Source: Pachypanchax playfairii
Taxonomy: Eukaryota > Chordata > Actinopteri > Cyprinodontiformes > Aplocheilidae
Length of the DNA stretch: 64,000 nt
Assembly (NCBI GenBank): GCA_006937955.1
Contig: SSNP01000082.1
Location: forward strand, 1,863,549-1,927,548
Direction of reading: 5' to 3'
Part shown: positions 1-10,100 of the stretch, piece after piece
How positions within the stretch are numbered: position 1 is the first letter of the stretch
Layout of the letters: each line of letters opens with the position of its first letter
Position numbers and translations under genes: made by a program
Notes under the pieces: model-generated
Told to the model about the DNA's origin: nothing
Database searches by the model: none
The model's input: the letters and a program-made list of their open reading frames with translations, nothing else

Positions 1-3000
1 CTCTGTTCACGTAATAACTGGACAGCGGAGGCTCAGGAACAACGTCTCGCTTGCATTTGAGAACGTTCCTGTTGATAAACATTATTATCAAACTAAGATG
101 AAAAGATAATGAAGGATACAGGTCGCAGGTCTGAGGAAGAGGGCAGCCAGAAATCAGCCTGGGAATGTTGAGACAGTCGAGACAGAGCAGCTCGTTCAGC
201 CACTTCTCCACCGCGTCTCCAGGAGCGTAACGGATGGACTCATGCAGAGAGACTTCATGCAGGCTGCGAGCTGCAGACAGACAAACAGCCGTCAGGCTGC
301 AAAAACATGACGGTACGCTAGGGGGGGGGGGGGGGGGGGGGGTCGATGCTAACCTGCTGCTAGCCTCGCTGTGTGTGTGTTCCTGTTCTCCGCCGTCAGG
401 TTCTGCTGACTCTCTGCGCTCTGCTGCCTCAGCTGCTGGATCAGTTTGAGTGAAAGGGAGCGTCCGGTTCCTTCATACCTGCACGGACGATGACGTCAGC
501 AAATCTATTGGTTGTTTCAGGTCACATGGTTTACTTAAGCAGCAGTTCACCTCCTGTTTTAGAACATTTCTGAAATCTAGTCAACACAAATTTATCCCAC
601 AAATTTATTAAAAAAAAATTATAATTTCATTTGAAAATATGTGGATAACAGGATGTTTTTAGTCTTATTACGAACCCGTTGATGGTGGAAGCCATGAAAA
701 CCAGATAAGGCCCCAGCAGGTTCTTAACGAGAGGAAGCGGGATGGCGGCGGCCTCGTCGATGACCAGGAGCTCAGCTTGTCCCAGCTTCACCGCGTCTCC
801 AGGGTGGATATACTGTCAGACACAAAGTAACGGTCACACAAAGAAAAGCAAACAGGAAACAGAAGCGTAAACGCAGCTCAGTTACCTGAATCGTCTGTCG
901 ATGCTCTTTGAAGACGTTCACTCGCACCACCGCTTTGTTAAATTCAGGATTTAAAGACTGGACGATCTCATAGTCGAGATGCTCCTGCAAAGTTTGTTGA
1001 GAGTTGAAAGTGTTGACATGTGACTCATGGACTCCCTGACAGGAAGTGGGTGTGGTCAAGGTCTACCTGATACTGCAGAGCGTCAAAGCCTTTAAAGATG
1101 AATTCAAACATGGTGTGAAGGTTGTCCGGACTCGGCGAGGTTACAAAGATGTTAGAGTAGCTGAAGGAGAAAACAGCACGTGGCAGGTGGAAATGAAGGA
1201 CGAATTATTAAAGAAGACTGATGTTCTGTTGTGACATTATAAAACTAACGTGTAGTTACCCAAAAGCCACGGCGCCGGCGACGGCCAGGCCCAGAGCGGC
1301 AGACTTTCCTCGACCTCGGGCGGCGGTCAGAGCCACGGTGCTCCTCAGGGTCTTCTCTGAAATCGCTTCGATGAACTTCAGCACCGCCTTTGCCTTAAAA
1401 AACAAAAAGAAAACAAACAACCTTCAATGTTGTTGGACAAGTTTTAGTTTTCTGATTAGAAACTGCTGAGAGACAAAGAGTCGGACTGCAGCGTAAAGTC
1501 TTCCAAGGTTGTCTTTATAAAACTGGACTCAGGAATCTAACCTGGAGATAAAACAAGCGCCCCCTTGTGGATGACTGCAGCATACGCTTTACAGTGTTTG
1601 TGACACATTCAGGTCTCATTAAAACATTAAATTACTCATGATGTAAATTTGTGTTGTTTGACACTTATAAGACAAATATGAATATTTTTATGAGCTTTGG
1701 GCCTCAATCTCAGACGCTAATGAAACAGGAAGTGATGAAACGCAGGAAGCAGCTCTTTGTTTACATCCTACATGGACATTAAAAAGCTTTTGTGACCTCG
1801 TGTTTTCACTGATAATAAGATGGTGAAACTGTTTTAGCAACACTGTTCATCAGACCCAGAGAATGATCAAATCAACACACAGAAATAAAAGATGTTCTGA
1901 CTCAGGGGGTCGGGTTTATCTGCAGTCACGCTGGAATCAAATTCCTGTTCATGCAGCAGAACCACGAGTTAAACATCAAATATCATTTCTATGAACACGA
2001 CCTGGAAACAAATACCGGACAGAAAATAGGCAGCGATGTGCACAAAGCACGGAGCAGAAATCCTCTTATCTGAATGTCACACACAGCACAACACAGAGTT
2101 CTGAGCTGATGGTAATGTTATAAATTAAAAGGGATTGGAGTTTGAAATGAGCTGCAGCCGTCAGATCAACAGGATCTCTCTGAAACCAGCTGCTGTCTTC
2201 TTGTCCTCTATTTTTGTTATTTCTGGTAAATGTGCCTTCCTTGAAATTGTGTCATTTTGTATAAATCTGCATATTTGAGACTTTATAACTGGTAATCTGC
2301 ACATCCCAGTTTAAGTGGAAAAGTGTCCACATGGCACGAATGTAATATTGACTAATATAAAGTAGTAAAATAACAGAAAATCTGCACTTCATTTGAAACG
2401 TTTTTCCAAACGACTCTGAGCTATTTGCTCTGTCCATGTGCTTCACTTTAACATGTTGGAGCTGTAAACATGTTGGAAGCATCAACATGGTGCCGACCTG
2501 GTCCATGGTTCTGCAGGAATCCACCAACACACCGACAGGCTGAGTGTCCTGAAGCGACTCCTTAAGATCCTTCAGCTCCTGTTCTTGAGGGGAGACGCCG
2601 TCCTCCTGGAAGGAAGAACAGACTTTTCAAAATAAAGTTTGTAAAAAAAAAAACATCAAAATAAAAGTTAATTCCAGTGTATTCCACATATTCCCTGAGG
2701 AACCGACAGCTCGGGTACCTGAGTCTTCGGAGGGACCGGCTTGATGTCTGCCATGTGGCTGGAGATCGGCAGGATGTTGAGCTGGTCGTCAATCACAACG
2801 CAGTTTTTGCAGGATGCGAGAGACAAAATGAACCTGAAAACACAAACATGTAGTTAATGTTACACTTTTGTTCCATTAAATATAAATGTTGAATTAAAAC
2901 AATAAGCTGGAGGAACGCAGACCTCTCATTGAACCTGCCGACCACGTCCTGATGAGCCTCAGTCCGGTACCTGGAGTGCACGTCCTGCAGGGAAACAGTC

Positions 3001-4956
3001 AGCTCGCTCATGTGTCATGTGATTAATATGAGTATCAAACCAGTTTATGACTTACCATGGTCATGGTGTACAGCTGCTTCAGAGAGTTCACTGTCCGGAG
3101 GAGAATGACCACGATTCCCCCCCCTTCCACCGTCTCGATGGTTCTTGCCAAGAGGTTTGGAGTGAGAGCTTCAAAATCCTGCATGACAGATAAAAACAAG
3201 AAAACCTTGTTTTAAAACGTCATCTATGACCTGCAGGGACAAAATCCTCCAGATAAAATACACGTAACATCAAACATTAAATCATGAAACTGTCCGAAAA
3301 ACTCACCTGTAAGACACACATGCCGTAGGTGTTGCCCAGGATTTTGTGCGTCTCGTTGTAATAACAGTAACGGATGTTTGTGGCGGCGATGAAGAGTTCA
3401 AAAGGATCGTCCTGATTCAGGTTCAACGTCCCAGTTTTAATCTTCTTCTGCAGCTGTCTCATGCGCTTCTTCCGGTTGCTGTTTTACACACATTTAACAA
3501 ATCCAAACTCTCATCTCAGCAGATTCCAATGAAACGTTTGTGTCGTGTGTTTATACTCACCTGCTGAATCCAAGGTCCTTCTTGTAGCACCAGAGTACCG
3601 AGGGTCGAGCTCTGACGGCTGCTTTAGACAGCATGTGGTGGAGGATCACCACCTGGATCAGACCAGAGGAAGATTCTTAGATTAGTTTTATGCCACAGGA
3701 AGTCATCCGTCTCCATCTGTCCTCTACATCTCTCACACCTCATGTCCTCCTTCACTACATCCATATGTCTCCTCTTTGGTCTTCCTCTAGACTTCCTGCC
3801 TGGTAGTTCCCACCTCAGCATCCTTTAAACCCACTGTCCCTCCTCTGTCCATGTCCAAACCCTCTCAGTCTCTCTGACTTTATCTCCAAAACATCTAACA
3901 TGTGTCGTCCCTCAGATGGACTCATTCCTGATCCTGTCCATCCTCGTCCCTCAGATGGACTCATTCCTGATCCTGTCCATCCTCGTCCCTCTGATGGACT
4001 CATTCCTGATCCTGTCCATCCTCGTCCCTCAGATGGACTCATTCCTGTTCCTGTCCATCCTCGTCCCTTTGATGGACTCATTCCTGATCCTGTCCATCCT
4101 CGTCCCTCAGATGGACTCATTCCTGATCCTGTCCATCCTCGTCCCTCTGATGGACTCATTCCTGATCAAGTCCATCCTCGTCCCTCCTAAAGAACCTCAA
4201 CATATTAATTTCTGCTCCCTCTAGCTGTGTCTCCTGTCCCCTTCCTCAGTGGTACTATCTCAAGACAACATGACTAGTCTCACCACTGTCTTGTCCACCT
4301 TATCGTTCATCAACCTCACTGCTCCACTGATGTCCCTCTCATTCACACACATGGACTCTGTCTTGCTGCAGCTCACCTCCACCTCTCCAGATGTTCCTCC
4401 ACCTGATCCCTGCTCTCACTACAGATAACATCTGCAAACATCACTGAGATTCCTGTCTGACCTCATCTGTCAGTCTGTCCATCACCATAGCAACAAGAAG
4501 GGTCTCAAAGCTGATGCTTGATGCTGATCCCACCTCCATGTTGAACTCCTCTGTCACACCTACAGCACATCTTCACCACCACCTTACAGCTTTCATACAT
4601 GTCCTGCACCACTCTAACATACTTGATACTCCTGACTTCCTCATACAGAACCACAGTTCCTCTCTCGGTTCCCTGTCAGATGCTTTTTCTACATCTACAA
4701 AGACACAATGAAGCTCCTCTGATTTCCTCTGTACTTCTCCATCAACATTCTCAAATCAGATACTGCATCTGTAGCGTGAAGCCTTGCTGCTGCTCACACA
4801 TGTTCATGTTTTACTACATTTGATTTGACAACATGACAGGACCTGATCTCTCCCACGATCTCCCACAACCACAAACATGGTCCGGTGCTGCAGGGCGACT
4901 CCGTTCTCGATCTGGACCCGGATCCGGTTGTCTACCTTCTTACGGACTGTCGCCAT
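1..4956 (-). CDS. nat10: nat10, RNA cytidine acetyltransferase (5' half of gene, partial)
   Basis: NAT10 is the nucleolar ATP-dependent enzyme that makes N4-acetylcytidine in 18S rRNA and tRNA. I read 14 coding exons: 4843-4956, 3561-3652, 3307-3478, 3056-3178, 2923-2984, 2719-2833, 2498-2605, 1260-1393, 1067-1160, 886-984, 676-812, 354-478, 120-270, 1-17 (continues off the edge). Phases agree at every junction, giving 514 codons of about 1025 expected. The start MATVRKKVDNRIR and the segments VDNRIRVQIENGVA, FVVVGDRGRDQ, QDVVGRFNER and EHLDYEIVQSLNPEF match vertebrate NAT10. The Walker A motif GRGKS lies at about residues 289-293 (exon 1260-1393), and the DEAA Walker B-like motif is in exon 676-812. 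The acetyltransferase domain is outside the window. The ATG follows an AG acceptor by a few bases, so a noncoding first exon probably lies near 4985-5250. Several donors are weak GT variants (GTCCTG, GTCGGC, GTTCGT). Confidence 0.96.
321..342. repeat. 22-bp poly-G homopolymer in nat10 intron
   Basis: An uninterrupted run of 22 G lies in the intron between exons 120-270 and 354-478. On the gene's sense strand it is poly-C starting about 10 nt past the splice donor. The true length is uncertain because such runs are hard to sequence. Confidence 0.9.
1394..2497. other. nat10 intron; includes a dispersed-repeat copy
   Basis: This 1.1-kb intron holds at about 1730-1995 a minus-strand copy of a dispersed repeat. 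The same family occurs on the plus strand at 8780-8983/10206-10290 and at 62600-62850. Shared landmarks on the repeat's plus strand are a segment reading CTGCATGA then GATTCCAGCGTGACTGCAGAT, a CTCTGG(A/G)TCTGAT block, and CAATGT(T/C)CATGTA(A/G)GATGTAAAC. I cannot assign it to a named family. The rest of the intron shows nothing recognisable. Confidence 0.65.
3660..4830 (-). pseudogene. RTE-like LINE reverse-transcriptase remnant in nat10 intron
   Basis: This lies in the intron between nat10 exons 3561-3652 and 4843-4956, on the same strand as nat10. Conceptual minus-strand translation, with many frame breaks, shows segments typical of the C-terminal part of fish RTE-type non-LTR reverse transcriptases: MDRLTDEVRQ, a decayed FADD-type active site followed by ICSE and QVEEHLERW, then RGFGHGQRRDSG and finally ELPGRKSRGRPKRRHMDVV. 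The order matches an RTE ORF. Stops and frameshifts show it is dead. No target-site duplication or 5' end was found. A 39-bp tandem array interrupts the coding order. Confidence 0.8.
3897..4186. repeat. 39-bp minisatellite derived from LINE coding sequence
   Basis: About seven copies of a 39-bp unit whose plus strand begins CCTCGTCCCTCAGATGGACT. On the minus strand the unit is exactly 13 codons of the surrounding reverse-transcriptase remnant, reading MDRIRNESI, then stop or R, then GTR. Units differ at one or two positions, for example CTCAGATGG, CTCTGATGG and CTTTGATGG. Long open frames across it on both strands are a consequence of the 39-bp periodicity and are not genes. Confidence 0.92.
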
Positions 4957-5345
4957 TGTGTTTTCCTGCCACAGAGAAGTTCCATACATCATCCTCAAAT
5001 CGTTAAAAACACAAACGCGATAAGTTGCGATTTTAATGAAAAGCTAAACGTACAGTTTACTAAATGTAAAAAAAATTAAAAAGACTCAATTAAAGTCAAA
5101 CGCTTTTAAAATACCTTTTATTAATTAACGTCTTCCGGATTTATTTTCTTATTTCCAGCAAATAAAGTTAAAGTCAGAATTTACATGCCGCCAACAAACA
5201 TCACGATGTTGATAAACTCACGTGGAGACAGCAGTTCATGGAGGACCCCTGCGTGACGTCAAACTATGCGACAGAAATGTAAAATTATGGCAAGCCATTG
5301 TGACATATATTCAAAACAAGCTTTTTAAATTTGACGTCACTCTTA
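4957..5345 (-). promoter_or_regulatory. Probable nat10 promoter and 5' UTR, with two CRE palindromes
   Basis: The nat10 ATG at 4956 is preceded on the minus strand by a CTGTGGCAG acceptor-like sequence, so transcription should start further right. The interval holds an ETS-type CCGGAAG (minus strand, about 5133-5139) and two perfect CREB/ATF palindromes TGACGTCA at 5254-5261 and 5332-5339. A further TGACGT half site with a nearby ATTGG (CCAAT box in reverse) follows at about 5354-5370. The start site itself is inferred, not seen. Confidence 0.5.
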
Positions 5346-6624
5346 GGATCAATATGACGTTCAGATTGGAAATTAAAAGAAACAATATAACATTACTAAG
5401 TTTAAGCTAATAACGAGCTAATAGTTTCAGAGATTAGTGAATGATTGTGTTTATTTTATCTACAATTTTGGGAATTTGGGTTGTAGAACAGTCAGTCCTA
5501 CTAGAAAAAACACATCTCAAACATCTAAACTCTACCTGTCAAACGTTTTCCTCTTAAAGTACCTGAATCAGTATACATTCATTTCTACTGTTTATACTCA
5601 TCTTATACAGGAACTTTTTTATTTGACAATATCTTGTTTGTCTTGTGTATTCTAGGATTGTGTCATAAATTATAAAATAGGTTTGAAGAAAAATCTGCCC
5701 ACAAGTAGACGTATTTACCATGTTTTAAACTCCATCGTCACCACACAGAAGTCCCTCTCAGTATATTTGGAATCTTATTTGTTTTTTTTCTGAATTCATA
5801 TTTTCTATAAGCAAAACATTTATTAAAGAAGCAATTTTTAAACATGCTGTTATAAATTCCAGATGATTCCTAAACATTTAACCCTTTAACCACCAAAGTA
5901 GCAGAACTGCACCAGCTCCAAGAGACAACATAGAACACAAAAATACAACAAACTTAACAAGAACAGTCCAAACACATTTGTTGATGTTGATCATAATCAA
6001 GGATATTATAAAAGACACTAAGAGTTTTTGATACAATATTAAATTATACACAAAGGTTTATTTGCTTGTGCAAATGTGTTCATCCATGTGTAGATTTCAG
6101 TCTCTGTGCACCAGGTGTGTCTTAATCACATGCCTGTTTGTGTGTCAATGTTTATATGTATATATACACACATACATGTGTGTATGCTTGTGTAGATTTA
6201 TCATGTAGAATAGCTGCACAGAAAAGGTACAATGTAGCTAGAATGTGGTTTTAACCAGCAACCAGTCCAAAGAGCACCAGAGAGCCGAAGAGCAACAGGT
6301 CCAGTGAAGAGGGGATGTCTGCAAGAGAGCAGAGCAGCCCCTGTCCCCAGCAGGAGGGCGCCCCAAGAGGACACAGGCCAAAGAGCCCCACCCCCCAGCA
6401 TAGGACCAGCTCAGCAACCCCAGGGCCAAAGGGTCAGCCCCACCCCCGACTAGGCATCCCACTCATCCAGCATGAGTCATGAGATTATTTGCAAGTGCTT
6501 GGATAAGAAATTAAAACATCAAGAGTCTGTGATGGTCAAATTGTTGACAACACTGCAGCAGTTAAAGGGTTCAAATCTTTTCCCAAATTAACCTGATTCA
6601 ACTGAAAAAACTCCAGGCCGAAAC
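5346..6624. other. nat10-caprin1 intergenic spacer with possible inverted-repeat element
   Basis: Mostly AT-rich sequence. An 11-bp inverted repeat (AACCCTTTAAC at about 5880-5890, GTTAAAGGGTT at about 6558-6568) with partly matching adjacent bases encloses about 690 bp. The enclosed part holds a TATA/ACAC-rich stretch (about 6150-6190) and an unusually GC-rich purine-rich block (about 6255-6460). A nonautonomous transposon is possible, but no target duplication is clear. No gene seen. Confidence 0.4.
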
Positions 6625-7102
6625 ACGAATATGCAACACAACTTTATTGAAACTCTTGAAGCAACATTGATTTACAAATAAGGAAACGGGAGTTCATTGA
6701 ACAAAAGTGTTTTTTTTTGTTGGACCAAAATGACAGAAAACAACTGAGAAAGGGGGGAAAGTAAAAAACACTCCCATGGTTTAACCAGCAGTGGTATGAG
6801 CATTTTTTAATAATAAAAAAATATTTATATATAACTTATGAAGTCTTTCAAGTTTACAGGAGTATTGGAACACACGGCTTGTGTGAAGCAGTGATTGGAT
6901 CCACAGCTTACCTTGTGTTATAATCTTTAAATGATTTATTACCTCCAAATATCAAAGCAGGCAGAACGTCGGTTGAACAGAGAAGAAAAATCAGAAGAAC
7001 AAAGAAAGAGGAGACAAGTGAGCTGGGGGCAGACGAGCTGATGAATTAGAACTTTTCAGTGTGGTGCAGGTTGTTCAGTCACAGTCATGATTTGGGGCCG
7101 TT
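6625..7102 (-). other. caprin1: caprin1 3' UTR and polyadenylation signal
   Basis: Sequence between the caprin1 stop codon (7103-7105) and a canonical minus-strand AATAAA, visible as TTTATT at about 6641-6646. No second coding exon of the known long CAPRIN1 C-terminus was found here. The exact cleavage site is inferred. Confidence 0.6.
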
Positions 7103-10100
7103 TCAGGATCGCATTGCTTGAGTGCTGCCTCTCGACACTCCTCGGGGTCCCTGTCCGGCTCCTCGTTTGTAGTTCTGTTGGTAACCCTCCTTCAGTGAGA
7201 GGAAGTTCAAACTCGTTAAACAGACAGCAGAAACTACTTTAACAAAAAACAAAGACTCAACACCTTTCTCTCACCCTCTGATAATTTCCGTTTGAGTAGT
7301 CCCGAGGTGTGCTGAACTGAGTCTGTCCATATCCAGAGTTGGGAGTGCTGGCGAAAGGAGGACGATAACCATCATAACCACCTGAAAACAACAGGATTTA
7401 CACTTAGTTCTAGTAGAGATGAATTATAAAACACACCCCTTTAAAACATGGACACCACAGTAAGGATCAACTGAAACAGATCTTTATAAATCAGAACAGC
7501 TGATGTAAAACACTGATATTGTTGTTTTTGTCCAGTATGGTTTTAATTTTCATCAAACAGAAATAAAATTGCTCAATTTTTTTATTTACCGGTCAGACGT
7601 TGACCAAGTAAACACAGGCGTGGCCAACAGCTGATTTTGTAAGAAATGCCAAAAGCATCTAATTTACTCTACAACACTGAATATATTCTAAAAAAAATAA
7701 AAAGAAAAAAAGAATCACAAAACAAAAAACTTCTAACTAACTCTGTTAGTTTATATCAAACAGAAAAAAATCTCTCTATCTAAATGAAATCCAGGATTTT
7801 TACATGAAACAAACTATAAATTCTCTAAAATGTTGAATTATGAGCAGAAACTGATGATCAACCAGNACACCCATTCGGAAAGAAAGGGTGAAAAAAGCCC
7901 ACTGCGCATGCGTACAACTTCAGCGTGACGTCTTTCCGCTTTCGCAGACCCAAGTAGAAAACATAGCGGGAAGTAAACAGAAGTGGTCTGCTGGTGCAGT
8001 CATCCTGTCATCCTGCTCTCCTCTCCTGTGGCGGAGGAGCAGTAGTAATATGTATTCAGCCTCTAGCTTGGTTAATGCGACCAGTAAAAACCCAAACATA
8101 AAGGTAATCACCCGCAGAAGGTCCATATTGGGGAAAACGTGAGTCAGCTCGAGCACACGATGGGGCGGGAAAGACGTGCAGAAAGGACGGAGTTTGTTTA
8201 CTTTTTTTTCTTCCCCCGGAAAGACAACTCGCTGTGCGCATGCTCAACTCATTTAACCTGATTGAGTGCTTGGTGCATGTGTACTCATGGCATGATCAGA
8301 TCATTTCAGTTAGTGTCCATGTAAACAGGGACTTGGGAATTCTGATCAACCAAGATTTTAATCAGATTGGGGAAATTTGGCGCATGTAAACGTAGCTACT
8401 GATATTGTTGTTTTTGTCCAGTATGGTTTTAATTTTCATCAAACAGAAATAAAATTGCTCAATTTTTTTATTTACCGGTCAGACGTTGACCAAGTAAACA
8501 CAGGCGTGGCCAACAGCTGATTTTGTAAGAAATGCCAAAAGCATCTAATTTACTCTACAACACTGAATATATTCTAAAAAAAATAAAAAGAAAAAAAGAA
8601 TCACAAAACAAAAAACTTCTAACTAACTCTGTTAGTTTATATCAAACTGAAAAAATCTCTCTATCTAAATGAAATCCAGGATTTTTACATGAAACAAACT
8701 ATAAATTCTCTAAAATGTTGAATTATGAGCAGAAACTGATGATCAACCAGACTGGACAGGTAAAAATCAACTGCAGCCATGATATAATATAACATAATAT
8801 TTAATGTTTAACTCGAGGTTCTGCTGCATGAAAATGAATTTGATTCCAGCGTGACTGCAGATGAATCTTTCCATGGATAAAAATCCAACCCAGTCAATCA
8901 GAACATCTACGTTTGGTCCTCATCAAGTCTTTTATTACAGTGTGAGTAATTTCATCATTCTCTGGATCTGATTTAGGGACATACACTATATTCCCAAAAG
9001 TATTCGCTCACCTGCCTTTACTCATACTATGAACTGAAGTGCCATCCCATTCCTAACCCATAGAGTTCAATATGATGTCGGTCCACCTTTTGCAGCTATT
9101 ACAGCTTCAACTCTTCTGGGAAGGCTGTCCACAAGGTTGAGGAGAGTGTTTATAGGGATTTTTGACCATTCTTCCAAAAGTGCGTTGGTGAGGTCACACA
9201 CTGATGTTGGTCGAGAAGGCCTGGCTCTCAGTCTCCGCTCCAATTCATCCCAAAGGTGTTCTATCGGGTTCAGGTCAGGACTCTGTGCAGGCCAGTCAAG
9301 TTCATCCACACCAGACTCTGTCATCCATGTCTTTATGGACCTTGCTTTGTGCACTGGTGCACAGTCATGTTGGAAGAGGAAGGGGCCCGCTCCAAACGGT
9401 TCCCACAAGGTTGGGAGCATGGAATTGTGCAAAATGCTTTGGTATCCTGAAGCATTCAAAGTTCCTTTCACTGGAACTAAGGGGCCAAGCCCAGCTCCTG
9501 AAAAACAACCCCACACCATAATTCCTCCTCCACCAAATTTCACAGTCGGCACAATGCAGTCTGAAATGTACCGTTCTCCTGGCAACCTCCAAACCCAGAC
9601 TCGTCCATCAGATTGCCAAATGGAAAAGCGTGATTCATCACTCCAGAGAACGCGTCTCCACTGCTCTAGAGGCCAGTGGCGGCGTGCTTTACACCATTGC
9701 ATCCAACGCTTTGCATTGCACTTGGTGATGTGTGGCTTGGCTGCAGCTGCTCGGCCATGGAAACCCATTCCATGAAGCTCTCTGCGTACTGTACTTGGGC
9801 TAATCTGAAGGTCACATGAAGTTTGTAGCTCTGTAGCAACTGACTGTGCAGAAAGTCTGCGACCTCTTTGCACTATGCGCTTCAGCCTCTGCTGACCCCT
9901 CTCCGTCACTTTACGTGGCCTACCACTTCGTGGCTGAGTTGACAGATAGAGCTGACAGTTAACTGTGGAATATTTAGGAGGGAGGAAATTTCACGACTGG
10001 ATTTGTTGCACAGGTGGCATCCTGTAACAGTTCCACGCTGGAGTTCACTGAGCTCCTGAGAGCGGCCCATTCTTTCACAAATGTCTTGCTTCACAGTCTG

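Noticed and set aside
3900..4224. Open frames with repeated MDSFLILSILVP and MSPSEGRGWTGSG
   Set aside because: Products of the 39-bp LINE-derived minisatellite read in wrong frames or strands.
9137..9775. 212-codon plus-strand open frame
   Set aside because: Antisense to the Tc1 transposase catalytic domain; no homology of its own.
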